Assembly (NCBI GenBank): GCA_033782935.1
Contig: JAWQEG010001385.1
Span: forward strand, 186,001-250,000
DNA from: Petrolisthes cinctipes
Lineage: Eukaryota > Arthropoda > Malacostraca > Decapoda > Porcellanidae
DNA: 64,000 nucleotides
Direction: 5' to 3'
Below are positions 7,746 through 21,088 of this stretch, one piece after another. Under the pieces are notes generated by a model that saw nothing but the letters and a program-made list of their open reading frames with translations, was not told the origin of the DNA and searched no databases. The position numbers were made by a program, and so were the translations under genes. Numbering within the stretch: the first letter of the stretch is position 1; each line of letters starts with the position of its first letter.

Positions 7746-10475
7746 ACCCACCCACCCACGTCTCCTTCACACCCACGTCTGCTTCACACACACCCACCCA
7801 CAAACCCACTTCTCCTTCCAACCCACACACACACCCACGTCTCTTTCCCACCCACCCACCCACCCACGTCTCTTTCACACCCACACACACACCTACGTCT
7901 TCACACCCACCCACCCACGTCTCCTTCACACACACCCACACACACACCCACGTCTTTTTCCCACCCACACACCCACGTCTCCTTCGCACCCACCCACTCA
8001 CATCTCCTACCCACCCACCCACCCACCCACGTCTCCACACCCACACACCCACCCACGTCTCCTTCACACCCACACACCCACGTCTCCTTCACACCCACGT
8101 CTCCTTCACACCCACGTCTCCTTCACACCCACCCACACACCCACGTCTCCTTCACACCCACGTCTCCTTCACACCCACGTCTCCTTCACACCCACGTCTC
8201 CTTCACACCCACGTCTCCTTCACACCCACGTCTCCTTCACACCCACGTCTCCTTCACACCCACGTCTCCTTCACACCCACGTCTCCTTCACACCCACGTC
8301 TCCTTCACACCCACGTCTCCTTCACACCCACGTCTCCTTCACACCCACGTCTCCTTCACACCCACGTCTCCTTCACACCCACGTCTCCTTCACACCCACG
8401 TCTCCTTCACACCCACGTCTCCTTCACACCCACGTCTCCTTCACACCCACGTCTCCTTCACACCCACGTCTCCTTCACACCCACGTCTCCTTCACACCCA
8501 CGTCTCCTTCACACCCACGTCTCCTTCACACCCACGTCTCCTTCACACACACGTCTCCTTCACACCCACGTCTCCTTCACACCCACGTCTCCTTCACACA
8601 CACGTCTCCTTCACACCCACGTCTCCTTCACACCCACGTCTCCTTCACACCCACGTCTCCTTCACACACACGTCTCCTTCACACCCACGTCTCCTTCACA
8701 CCCACGTCTCCTTCACACCCACGTCTCCTTCACACACACGTCTCCTTCACACCCACGTCTCCTTCACACCCACGTCTCCTTCACACACACGTCTCCTTCA
8801 CACCCACGTCTCCTTCACACCCACGTCTCCTTCACACCCACGTCTCCTTCACACACACGTCTCCTTCACACCCACGTCTCCTTCACACCCACGTCTCCTT
8901 CACACACACGTCTCCTTCACACCCACGTCTCCTTCACACCCACGTCTCCTTCACACCCACGTCTCCTTCACACACACGTCTCCTTCACACCCACGTCTCC
9001 TTCACACCCACGTCTCCTTCACACACACGTCTCCTTCACACCCACGTCTCCTTCACACCCACGTCTCCTTCACACCCACGTCTCCTTCACACCCACGTCT
9101 CCTTCACACACACGTCTCCTTCACACCCACGTCTCCTTCACACCCACGTCTCCTTCACACCCACGTCTCCTTCACACCCACGTCTCCTTCACACCCACGT
9201 CTCCTTCACACCCACGTCTCCTTCACACCCACGTCTCCTTCACACCCACGTCTCCTTCACACCCACGTCTCCTTCACACACACGTCTCCTTCACACACAC
9301 GTCTCCTTCACACCCACGTCTCCTTCACACACACGTCTCCTTCACACCCACGTCTCCTTCACACCCACGTCTCCTTCACACCCACGTCTCCTTCACACCC
9401 ACGTCTCCTTCACACCCACGTCTCCTTCACACCCACGTCTCCTTCACACACACGTCTCCTTCACACACACGTCTCCTTCACACCCACGTCTCCTTCACAC
9501 CCACGTCTCCTTCACACCCACGTCTCCTTCACACCCACGTCTCCTTCACACCCACGTCTCCTTCACACCCACGTCTCCTTCACACCCACGTCTCCTTCAC
9601 ACCCACGTCTCCTTCACACCCACGTCTCCTTCACACCCACGTCTCCTTCACACCCACGTCTCCTTCACACCCACGTCTCCTTCACACACACGTCTCCTTC
9701 ACACCCACGTCTCCTTCACACCCACGTCTCCTTCACACCCACGTCTCCTTCACACACACGTCTCCTTCACACCCACGTCTCCTTCACACACACGTCTCCT
9801 TCACACCCACGTCTCCTTCACACCCACGTCTCCTTTACACCCACGTCTCCTTCACACACACCCACGTCTCCTTCACACACACCCACGTCTCCTTTACACC
9901 CACGTCTCCTTCACACACACACACGTCTCCTTCACACACACCCACGTCTCCTTCACACCCACGTCTCCTTCACACACACACACGTCTCCTTCACACCCAC
10001 GTCTCCTTCACACCCACGTCTCCTTCACACCCACGTCTCCTTCACACCCACGTCTCCTTCACACCCACGTCTCCTTCACACCCACGTCTCCTTCACACCC
10101 ACGTCTCCTTCACACCCACGTCTCCTTCACACCCACGTCTCCTTCCCACCCACAAACCCACACACCCACGTCTCCTTCACACCCACGTCTCCTTTACACC
10201 CACGTCTCCTTCACACCCACGTCTCCTTTACACCCACGTCTCCTTCACACCCACGTCTCCTTCACACACACACACACACACACCCACCCACGTCTCCTTC
10301 ACACCCACGTCTCCTTCACACCCACGTCTCCTTCACACCCACGTCTCCTTCACACCCACGTCTCCTTCACACACACACACACACACACCCACCCACGTCT
10401 CCTTCACACCCACGTCTCCTTCACACCCACGTCTCCTTTACACCCACGTCTCCTTCACACCCACGTCTCCTCTAG
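7740..10475 (+). repeat. 17-bp minisatellite (CACGTCTCCTTCACACC), about 140 units
   Basis: Irregular CACCCA-rich start to about 8060, then near-perfect 17-bp units to 10475. Two unit types differ by CACCCACG versus CACACACG. The strand holds no stop codon in any phase, so a false 932-residue frame results; 17 is not a multiple of three, giving a 51-bp translated period. (CA)n expansions interrupt at about 10265-10285 and 10369-10389. Confidence 0.97.
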
Positions 10476-10549
10476 ACAGGTTGAAATTCGCACTGCCAAA
10501 ACTATTTCATACATTTCTACTCGTTGTTTATCACCAATTACGACGTTAA

Positions 10550-11125
10550 GGGGGTGCGGGGGTAGGGGACAGGCTTGGGGGTGGGGGATGAGTTAGGGGG
10601 GTGCGGGAGTAGGGGACAGGCTTGGGGGTGGGGGATGGGTTAGGGGGGTGCGGGAGTAGGGGACAGGCTTGGGGGTGGGGGATGGGTTAGGGGGGTGCGG
10701 GAGTAGGGGACAGGCTTAGGGGTGGGGGATGGGTTAGGGGGGTGCGGGAGTAGGGGACAGGCTTGAGGGGGGGGGATGGGTTAGGGGGGTGCGGGAGTAG
10801 GGGACAGGCTTGGGGGTGGGGGATGGGTTAGGGGGGTGCGGGAGTAGGGGACAGGCTTGAGGGGGGGGGATGGGTTAGGGAGGTGCGGGAGTAGGGGACA
10901 GGCTTAATGGGGGGGATGGGTTAGGGGGGTGCGGGAGTAGGGGACTGGCTTGGGGGGTGCAGGCGTATGGGGACAGGCTTGGGGAGGGGTTCAGGGGTGC
11001 GGGAATAAGGGGACATGCTTGGGGGGGGGGGGGTAGAAAGCCTGTCCCATATTCCCGCACACCCCTAACCCCCCCACCCCCTCCCAGCCTGTCCCCCTAC
11101 TCCCGCACCCCCTCACTCCCCCCAA
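10550..11125. mobile_element. G/C-rich foldback element, copy 2 (right end lost)
   Basis: TTAA (10546-10549) precedes GGGGGTGCGGG. About nine G-rich units of the form GGGGGGTGCGGGAGTAGGGG-ACAGGCTT run to about 11036, where the CAGGCTT/TAGAAAGCCTG centre switches to a short C-rich arm ending CCCCCCAAAATTAA. The right terminus does not keep the CCCCCTTAA form, so this copy is truncated or recombined. Confidence 0.65.
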
Positions 11126-11670
11126 AATTAATTACACCAACTTCATTCATTTATGTTTTTTTTTATTTATTTACCATTTAAATATTAAAAAAAAAATCCA
11201 TTTGCATTTTATTATTTTTTTATTTTTTTATTATTTTCATCTTTATTTTCCATTTATTATTCGTTTTTTTTTTTCATTTTATTTAAATTCTTTTCTTTTT
11301 TTATTATTTTTGAGTTTTACCTTCTTAATTAATTTTATCAATGACTCACACCAAAAGATTAAAAAACAAGCAATGCATATTTTAATTTTTATTGAAAACA
11401 AAATCTGTAAAAAAAGAGAAAACAATTTGAAAAAATGAAAAAAAAATCTGTAAAAAATGAAAAAAAAAAATCTGTAAAATAAAGAAAAAAAAAATGTAGA
11501 ATAATGAAAAATATCTGTACAAAAATGAAAAAAATATTGTTGAAATCTGTAAGAAAAAAGTTATTGCATTAAAATCTGTAAAAAAAGTTATTGCATTATA
11601 ATCTGTGAAGGAAATTATTGTATTATTTTGGAACTAATAGTTAAAATACTCACCATTTTATAACAGACGA
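11126..11670. other. AT-rich spacer with A-rich tandem repeat
   Basis: T-rich to about 11330, then imperfect repeats of AAAAATCTGTAAAAAATGAA (about 11400-11600). No gene seen. Confidence 0.7.
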
Positions 11671-11679
11671 TGTGAAGGT

Positions 11680-11933
<254 letters not shown>

Positions 11934-12003
11934 GAAGGACCTTGTTTGTTTATTGGCACTGTCAGGAGGAATCAGAAGCCTCCAATTTTCATACACGATC
12001 ACA

Positions 12004-12501
12004 GGGTCCTTAAACGTTACCCCCCTCCCACCCCCCTGTCTGTCTGCAAGTTATGCCCCCTCCCCCCCACCCCCCTGTCTGTCTACAAGTTATGCCCCCC
12101 CCCACCCCCCTGTCTGTCTGCAAGTTATGCCCCCCCCCTCCCCCCTGTCTGTCTACAAGTTACGTGTGTGTGACTGTGTGTGTGTGTGTCTGTGTGTGTG
12201 TGTGTGTTCTTCCCTATTTGTATCTTTACAGGATTGAGTCCAGCTCGTAAGTAATGTCCCGTATATTAAATAAAATCCTATTATCATATTATTCTTTAAA
12301 GTTATATGTATGGTTTTGACACACACCATTTCTTCTTATGGATGGTAATTTGTTCCGTGTGTGTGTGTGTGTGTTTGTTTGGATGGTAATTTGTTCCATG
12401 TGTGTGTGTGTCTGTGTGTGTGTGTGTGTTGTGAAAGGCGGCAGGCATACTAAAAGAAAAAACACCTCACCCTCTGTCTCTCATAATCACACAAACACAC
12501 A

Positions 12502-12540
<39 letters not shown>
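12004..12540. repeat. C-rich CCCCCTGTCTGTCT repeats, (TG)n and (CT)n tracts
   Basis: Four copies of a roughly 37-bp unit (CCCCCTGTCTGTCTGCAAGT, then TATGCC) at about 12020-12165. (TG)n follows at 12168-12213 and 12355-12430, and (CT)n at 12502-12541. No gene. Confidence 0.85.
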
Positions 12541-12541
<1 letters not shown>

Positions 12542-13132
12542 TTGGAATAACATCATGTAATTTCCGTAGACTTAATTAATTCATCTTTTTCATCACGTTC
12601 CATCCACACACCACATCCAAAAATGTGGGTTTTGGGAATAGGTCAAAAATGTTGTCGAATCCCACATTTGACCTATGGGTGTGTAAGAATAGGTCATATG
12701 GGTAGGGTTGCCAGAAGGGGGGCGAAATTTTCTCCGTTTTCCTCTACGATGCACCGTTTTTGAGTTATGGCCACTTTTTTGGAAATTTTTTTGAACCGAT
12801 TTTTGACCATGAAGATCTATATGGATTTGGATGAAATTTAGAATGGAAGTACAGTTGGTAAATTGGGCGAGACAGATTTTTTATTTTTTCTCTACGATGC
12901 ACCGTTTTTGAGTTATGGCCTCTTTTTTGGAATTTTTTTTGAATCGATTTTTGACCATGAAGATCTATATGGATTTGGATGAAATTTGGAATGGAAGTAC
13001 AGTTGGTAAATTGGGTTAGATGGTTTTTTTCATTTTGTCTCTATGACTTTCTGTTCAAAAGTTATGTCAATTTTCGTGTCTCAAAAAACTGACCAAATTA
13101 TAACAATGATAAAAATAATGTTCAAGGATTAA
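12541..13132 (+). repeat. Dispersed repeat B, copy 2
   Basis: Same order and same direction as 6568-7160, about 6 kb away, very similar. It ends CAAGGATTAATTAA before the next foldback. Confidence 0.85.
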
Positions 13133-13136
13133 TTAA

Positions 13137-13496
13137 GGGGGTGCGGGAGTGGGGGGACAGGCTTGGGGGGGCTTAGGTGGGTGCAGGGGGTTTTGGGGGG
13201 TGCGGGAGTAGGGGGACAGGCTTGGGGGGGGTTAGGGGGTTGCGGGAATAGGGGACAGGCTTTCTACCCACCCCAAGCCTGTCCCCCTATTCCCGCACCC
13301 CCCGAAACCCCCCCCCAAGCCTGTCCCCCTATTCCCGCACCCCCCAGTCCCCCCCAAGCCTGTCCCCTATTCCCGCACCCCCCAATCCCCCCCCCCAAGC
13401 CTGTCCCCTACTCTCGCACCCCCCCAATCCACCACCCCCAAGCCTGTCCCCCTATTCCCGCACCCCCCCAAGCCTGTCCCCTACCCCCGCACCCCC
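13137..13496. mobile_element. G/C-rich foldback element flanked by TTAA, copy 3
   Basis: TTAA (13133-13136) then GGGGGTGCGGG; right end CCCGCACCCCC then TTAA (13497-13500). G-rich arm to about 13260, centre GGACAGGCTTTCTACCCACC, then a longer C-rich arm of CCCGCACCCCC/AAGCCTGTCCCCCTATT units. Both termini and both TTAA copies are intact. Confidence 0.8.
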
Positions 13497-13572
13497 TTAA
13501 TGTTTGAACATGAATAATATTTAATACCAAAGATTCACTCATACAACAAACAACAAAATTAATGTCACTCAA

Positions 13573-13733
13573 CTGTGTGTGTGTGTGTGTGTGTGTATTT
13601 ATGTGTGTGTGTGTGTGTGTGTTGCTATGTGAGTAACGTATGTGTATTCCTATATATATATGAATGAATGTGTGTGTGTGTGTGTGTGTGTGTAACGTAG
13701 GCCTCTGTGTGTGTGTATTCGTATATTCTCATG

Positions 13734-13769
<36 letters not shown>

Positions 13770-13775
13770 GCCATC
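13573..13775. repeat. (TG)n tracts
   Basis: Several interrupted (TG)n runs. The homologous stretch at 60175-60475 is longer. Confidence 0.95.
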
Positions 13776-13842
13776 GTATCAGTAGACTACCACACCATCG
13801 TATACACCACCACAGATGATGTTCTTGCATATTACATACGAC

Positions 13843-15287
13843 CTTCTTTCCAATCCTTCCCATCCTCTTTCCAATCCTTCCCATCCTCTTTCCAATCCTT
13901 CCCATCCTCTTTCTCCAATCCTTCCCATCCTCTTTCCAATCCTTCCCATCCTTCCTTCAACTCTTCCCATTCTTCTAACCTTCCCATTCTTTTGCCAATC
14001 CTTCCCATCCTCTTTCCAATCCTTCCCATCCTCTTTCCAATCCTTCCCATCCTCTTTCCAATCCTTCCCATTCTTCTAACCTTCCCATCCTCTTTCCAAT
14101 CCTTCCTATTCTCTTTCCAATCCTTCCCATTCTTCTAACCTTCCCATCCTCTTTCCAATCCTTCCCATCCTCTTTCCAATCCTTCCCATCCTCTTTCCAA
14201 TCCTTCCCATTCTTTTCCAATCTTTCCCATCCTCTTTCCAATCCTTCCCATCCTCTTTCCAATCCTTCCCATCCTCTTTCCAATCCTTCCCATCCTCTTT
14301 CCAATCCTTCCCATCCTCTTTCCAACCCTTCCTATTCTCTTTCCAATCCTTCCCATTCTTTTTCCAATCCTTCCCATTCTTTTCCAATCCTTCCCATCCT
14401 TTTTCCAATCCTTCCCATCCTCTTTCCAATCCTTCCCATTCTTTTTCGAATCCTTCCCATTCTTTTCCAATCCTTCCCATCCTCTTTCCAATCCTTCCCA
14501 TCCTCTTTCCAACCCTTCCCATTCTTTTTCCAATCCTTCCCATCCTCTTTCCAATCCTTCCCTTAACCCTTCCCATTCTTTTTCCAATCCTTCCTATTCT
14601 CTTTCCAATCCTTCCCATTCTTCCTCCAATCCTTCCCATTCTTCTAACCTTCCCATCCTCTTTCCAATCCTTCCCATCCTCTTTCCAATCCTTCCCATTC
14701 TTCCTTCAACCCTTCCCATTCTTCCAATCCTTCCCATCCTCTTTCCAATCCTTCCCATCCTCTTTCCAATCCTTCCCATTCTTCCTCCAATCCTTCCCAT
14801 CCTCTTTCCAATCCTTCCCATCCTCTTTCCAATCCTTCGCATTCTTTCTCCAATCCTGCCCATCCTCTTTCCAATCCTTCCCATCCTCTTTCCAATCCTT
14901 CCCATTCTTTTCCAATCCTTCCCATCCTCTTTCCAATCCTTCCCATCCTCTTTCCAATCTTTCCCATCCTCTTTCCAATCCTTCCCATCCTCTTTCCAAC
15001 CCTTCCTATTCTCTTTCCAATCCTTCCTATTCTCTTTCCAATCCTTCCCATCCTCTTTCCAATCCTTCCCATCCTCTTTCCAATCCTTCCCATCCTCTTT
15101 CCAACCCTTCCTATTCTCTTTCCAATCCTTCCTATTCTCTTTCCAATCCTTCCCATTCTTCTAACCTTCCCATTCTTTTTCCAATCCTTCCCATCCTCTT
15201 TCCAACCCTTCCCATTCTTACTCCAATCCTTCCCATTCTTTCTCCAATCCTTCCCATCCTCTTTCCAATCCTTCCTATTTTCTCAGC
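13843..15287. repeat. 21-bp minisatellite (TTTCCAATCCTTCCCATCCTC)
   Basis: About 65 units with CTTTTT, TTCTAACC and TTCCTCC variants. Since 21 is a multiple of three, all reverse frames give false seven-residue protein repeats. Copy at 60556-62037. Confidence 0.97.
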
Positions 15288-15316
15288 CAAGGAGAATAGG
15301 AAAAAGATGGACCCAA

Positions 15317-16207
<891 letters not shown>

Positions 16208-16372
16208 TATCACACGTGTAACACTCGTAATACACCACCCCCTCCCTACACCACCCCTACATCCCCCCATACCCCCTTTAATACACCACCCCCTCCCTAC
16301 ACCCCCTCTAAAATGGTTCACCAAGTTGATTCATTCGAAGCTAATTCATTCGAAGCTGTGGTGTTGGTTGTG

Positions 16373-17260
16373 GTAATACTGGACCAATTGGATTCCCCCA
16401 AACTATTCCATACAACAGGATTGATAATATTATATTTATTAATTAATTCTCTTTCCTGACATACTTTGGAGGAATCAAAGTACTATAAAGGAACCCAGAT
16501 TTCCATAGGGTAATTGTGGAGCAAACTGATTCCTCCAAATTGTATTATTCTTGCATTAAGTTGTGTTGCCTGAGATACCTTGGAGCACCCAAAGTGCTCC
16601 AATGTACCAATTAGTCACGGTAGGAAATTATAAATAGAAAATATTCGCTAATTTCGTTAATTAATTGTGTAATTAGAGAAATTATTATATTAAAATGTAG
16701 GGAAAATTATGGGGAATATAATTATATAATTATTAATTGTAAACAATTAATAATAAATGAATTATGAACCAAAACGTGAACTACATTCTCCACCAAATCA
16801 TGACGTCATTATACGATAATCAAGGGGGGGTAGGTGAGTGGGGTGGGGGGTATTGTGTTAGGGGGGGTAGGGGCATAAGTGGGAGGGAGGGGGTATGGGT
16901 AGAGTGGATGGGGGGTAGAAGGGAGGGGAAGTCAACTCAGTAACCCCCTTTATGGACTGCCATTCAAACATTAATTTTGAGCCAACATTCTCTCTATAAG
17001 TGATGCCAAGTATGGGGAATTTTCCCTAGATATGGGGAATCAGAGGTACCAATGGGGATATTATAGAAATTTCGTCAAGCAGACCTGGCAACACTGCTCT
17101 CTCACTCTCTCTCTCTCTCGACACATACCCCTTCCTTTACACCCCACACCTCTCCCCTACACTCACCCTCCTCTATTACCTCTCTCTATCTCTCTCTCTC
17201 TTTCTCTCTCTCTCTCTCCTTTACACCCCACACCTCTCCCCTACCCTCACCCTCCTCTAT

Positions 17261-17298
<38 letters not shown>

Positions 17299-17500
17299 TA
17301 ATGACGTCATAATATGGTTTGGAGGAATCAGTTTGCTCCAAAATTACCCTAGAGAGATCTGAGGTCCCTTGTAGTAACTTTGGAGTACATTGATTCCTCC
17401 AAAATATGTCAGGAAACAGGATTAATTAATAAATATTATTATGGTATCTTTCTACCCTGTTGGCTGGAATGGTTTGGAGGAATCAAGTTGCTCCAATATT
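16373..17500. mobile_element. Non-autonomous element with long (about 180-bp) inverted termini
   Basis: Left arm about 16373-16555, right arm about 17312-17500. TTTCCTGACATACTTTGGAG (from 16453) matches the reverse complement of 17395-17413 with one mismatch, and homology continues on both sides. AGGGTAATTGTGGAGCAAAC, then TGATTCCTCCAAA (about 16508-16540), pairs with the reverse complement of about 17319-17350. The interior is AT-rich, with G-rich (about 16825-16930) and CT-rich (17100-17310) patches and no open frame. A copy at 62997-64000 runs off the window. Confidence 0.75.
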
Positions 17501-17760
17501 GCCACCAATTTTCATAGGTTTATTTATAAGAGAAAACGGTATAATTTTAACACAGACTCATTTATTTTTTCGTTTATTTTTATGATAATTTTGTTAACAC
17601 CTGAATTATTTATTATTTTGTATTATTTTACACCTTAATTAATTATTGATAAATATTAAACCCATTTATTTCATGGGATAATTAATATTTACATTAAATT
17701 TTATAATAAGATAATTGAAACACATTATTATTTATTTATTCACTATTATTATTATTATTG
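17501..17760. other. AT-rich spacer, no gene seen
   Basis: Low-complexity AT sequence without recognisable features. Confidence 0.6.
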
Positions 17761-17770
17761 GACAGCAAGC

Positions 17771-17775
<5 letters not shown>

Positions 17776-17819
<44 letters not shown>

Positions 17820-17897
17820 AACTGTGTGTGTTTTTGCTGAGAGTGATATCGATGTGTGAGAGAGAGAGAGACTGTATGAAAGAGAGATTACCTTTGT

Positions 17898-17946
<49 letters not shown>

Positions 17947-17953
17947 TGTATTT

Positions 17954-17990
<37 letters not shown>

Positions 17991-18085
17991 CGTGTATGTA
18001 TGTGAGAAGAACTGTTTGTGTGTGTGAGAGAGACTGAGAAAGAGAGAGGAACTGTGTGTGTAAGAGAGATTTAATTTGTATGTGC

Positions 18086-18161
<76 letters not shown>

Positions 18162-18263
18162 TAAGGATAGGGACAACAAACATAAAGTTAATTTTTTATC
18201 TTTATTTTTTCTTTATATATTTATTCATTTACAAATTGTTTTTAAAATGTCATATACACTTTT

Positions 18264-18294
<31 letters not shown>

Positions 18295-18390
18295 GCTATC
18301 TTTCTCACACACACACGAAGTCTCTCATTTTTTCTCTTTCACTCAAAAATTCTCTCTCACACACACACACATCAATCTCTCACAAAAATG

Positions 18391-18456
<66 letters not shown>

Positions 18457-18543
18457 CACACACATTAATCTCTCACAAAAATGCAGTCTCTCTCTCTTTC
18501 TCACACACACAAAGTATCCCTCTCTCTTTCACACACACACAGT

Positions 18544-18623
<80 letters not shown>

Positions 18624-18640
18624 TCTTCTTCTTCTTCTTC
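17776..18640. repeat. Cluster of (GA)n, (CA)n and (CT)n microsatellites
   Basis: (GA)n runs at about 17776-17820, 17902-17943, 17955-17987 and 18089-18155. (CA)n at 18267-18295. (CT)n at about 18389-18452 and 18548-18620, followed by (CTT)n. Short GTGTGT/ACACAC patches alternate with them. The roughly 140-residue Ser/Leu frames here are artefacts. Confidence 0.95.
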
Positions 18641-18727
18641 ATTTTCTTCAGGAGGCTTCAGAAGTATTCTGAAAAATTAAAAGTACTTACGGTAAAAAAA
18701 ATATTCATATATACAAGTAAGAGAAAG

Positions 18728-19025
<298 letters not shown>

Positions 19026-19029
19026 TGAT

Positions 19030-19745
19030 GACTCCATCTCCATAGACAAACAACAGAGCATCGTACTGGTACCATAGCATCATCAATAACCTTACCAACC
19101 ACTCCATCATACTTGTTCCACCATATTTCAGACATTCTACATCGCATCCATCCAAACCTGAAGTTATCCCTGTGTTCATCTCTCTCATTGCCTCCTTCAC
19201 CTCCTTCTTTCCCTGTGTTCATCTCTCTCATTGCCTCCTTCACCTCCTTCTTTCCCTGTTTTCGTCTCTCTCATTGCCTCCTTCACCTCCTTCTTTCCCT
19301 GTTTTCGTCTCTCTCATTGCCTCCTCCACCTCCTTCTTTCCCTGTGTTCATCTCTCTCATTGCCTCCTCCACCTCCTTCTTTCCCTGTCTTCATCTCTCT
19401 CATTGCCTCCTCCACCTCCTTCTTTCCCTGTCTTCATCTCTCTCATTGCCTCCTTCACCTCCTTCTTTCCCTGTCTTCATCTCTCTCATTGCCGCCTTCA
19501 CCTCCTTCTTTCCCTGTTTTCATCTCTCTCATTGCCTGCTCCACCTCCTTCTTTCCCTGTGTTCATCTCTCTCATTGCCTCCTCCACCTCCTTCTTTCCC
19601 TGTTTTCGTCTCTCTCATTGCCTCCTCCACCTCCTTCTTTCCCTGTCTTCATGTCTCTCATTATCTGCTCCCCATTTAATCCCTCCAACCTGTTTACTCC
19701 ATTTTCCCTTCCAAACACAACAATCTCAGTTTCTGTACAAACATT
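19030..19745 (-). pseudogene. LINE reverse-transcriptase finger-region remnant with 43-bp expansion
   Basis: On the minus strand the unit reads EEVKEAMREMNTGK, and the last unit runs into SGLDGCDVECLKYGG then MEWLVRLLM (19200 to about 19030). This is the conserved finger region of LINE reverse transcriptases (E...A...M..GKA.G.DG...E.LK.GG...ie.L..L). Upstream, about 19740-19665 reads ENGVNRLEGLNGEQIMRDM, the preceding linker. A 43-bp piece of this coding sequence is repeated about 11 times between them, which breaks the frame. No catalytic residues remain. Confidence 0.75.
19169..19660. repeat. 43-bp minisatellite inside LINE coding sequence
   Basis: Plus-strand unit CCTGTGTTCATCTCTCTCAT, TGCCTCCTTCACCTCCTTCT, TTC, with GTTTTCG/GTCTTCA variants, stepping exactly 43 bp. 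Forward frames of 175-229 residues across it are artefacts. Confidence 0.95.
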
Positions 19746-19980
19746 TCCTGACAGGTGATGGTGGTCCTATTTATCTATCTATCTATATATTGCCAAACGC
19801 CTTAATCCCCGAAGGGTTGGCCACAAATGAATCGCCTCCATTAACCCCTGTTCCCCGTTAACTGGCGTCCCTCCTCCCACCACATACCACTCTCCCTCAC
19901 ATACCTCTCAACTCCGTGTGAGAAAGAGTGGTATCCAGTCACCTGTCATAAATGGTAAGCATTTGAGGAAAAATCTCAAT
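19746..19980. other. Spacer, no gene seen
   Basis: Short (ATCT)n patch near 19770, then unique sequence. No supported feature. Confidence 0.5.
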
Positions 19981-20197
19981 GTATAGTTGTGCACCACGAA
20001 TACTAACCCACTTGAGTTGAAGCCTGAGATCTGAAGCAGGGGGTTTCTGGACGACAGCCCACCCAAACCATCACGAGGACACACACATTTCAAACCAATG
20101 GAGGAGGCTTTGGGTGGGCTGTCATCCAGAATCTGCCCTCTCAAAGATCTTGGGTTTTGACTCAGGTGGGCTAGGGATTATGGTGAGTGACTATACC
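19981..20197. repeat. Imperfect palindrome with arms of about 88 bp
   Basis: About 19981-20071 (GTATAGTTGTG to GACAGCCCACCCAAA) pairs with about 20110-20197 (TTTGGGTGGGCTGTC to GACTATACC), leaving a loop near 38 bp. TTTGGGTGGGCTGTC and GACAGCCCACCCAAA are exact complements. It may be a small hairpin transposon or an inverted duplication. Confidence 0.7.
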
Positions 20198-20214
20198 TCA
20201 CACAATATTTTTTT

Positions 20215-20640
20215 AAGTAAGTTAAGAATGGTGATAAAAATACTACAGGAAGAATCCAATCCAAAATTACCTAAACGGGAAGAAAGACGAAAGAGAGGTG
20301 ATATGATTATGGTTTACAAATGTGTCACAGGAAAAGAAAAGATAGATATAGAAAACTTGTGTCAACAAGGAATACCTACAATGAGAGGACACAGTAAGAA
20401 ATTAATTAAAAGAAGAGGAGATAAAAATGTACAGAAATATAGTTTTCCAAATAGAGTAATAGACGAATGAAACCAATTACCAGAAGAAGTGGTGTGTGTC
20501 AAAAACATACATAACTTTATAGAAAAATATGATAATTGTGTTTTAAAATACGGAACATTACGAGCTTGACTAAATCCTGTAAATATACAAATAGGTAAGA
20601 ACAAATACGTAAGAACAAATAGGTAAGAACACAGACAAAG
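20215..20640 (+). pseudogene. LINE ORF2 C-terminal remnant
   Basis: The plus strand reads REERRKRGDMIMVYKCVTGK, then TMRGHSKKLIKRRGDKNVQK, YSFPNRVIDE, stop, NQLPEEVV, and HNFIEKYDN. This is the well-known C-terminal tail of one LINE ORF2 class (RR.RGD.I..YK..tG, RGH..KL.K.r...d.R..fF..Rv...WN.LP..VV). The stop (TGA, 20468-20470) replaces the conserved Trp of WNxLP and is a one-base change from TGG. The reading frame resumes and ends at a stop near 20567. A short AATAGGTAAGAAC repeat follows, then the (CA)n array. Confidence 0.85.
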
Positions 20641-21054
20641 GAACACACATACACACACAGACGATGGAATACACACACACACACACACACAGGCGAAGAA
20701 AGACACACACACACAGACATACATAGGACACACACACACACACACACATAGGAATACACACACACAGACTTATAACGGAACATACACACACACACACACA
20801 TAGGAATACACACACACAGACGAAGGAATACACATACACACATAGACACACTTAAAAATACACACACACAGACTAAGGAATACACACACACACACACAGA
20901 CAGACACAGACGAAGAAATACACACACACACACACACAGATGAAGGAATACACACACACAAACAGACACACAGACACAGATGAAGGAATACACACACACA
21001 CACACACACACTCACACACAGACGAAGGAATACACACAGACACACACACAGACG

Positions 21055-21087
<33 letters not shown>

Positions 21088-21088
21088 G
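20640..21088. repeat. (CA)n minisatellite with GACGAAGGAATA spacers, block 1
   Basis: Alternating (AC)n and AGACGAAGGAATACAC or ATAGGAATACAC units. Reverse frames give Cys/Val-rich false proteins. Confidence 0.9.

Noticed and set aside
7677..10475. 932-residue open frame (HPRLLHTHVSFTPTSPS repeats)
   Set aside because: It is the translation of a 17-bp minisatellite that lacks stop codons in all three forward phases. No start context, no domain, and the ORF ends where the repeat ends.
13707..15156. Multiple MGRIGKRMGRIG and FPILPILFPIL frames
   Set aside because: The 21-bp minisatellite is a multiple of three and gives false seven-residue repeats in several frames. Also rejected at 60385-62097.
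19113..19861. 175-229-residue Ser/Leu frames
   Set aside because: Forward readings of the 43-bp repeat, whose true coding origin is a LINE on the opposite strand.
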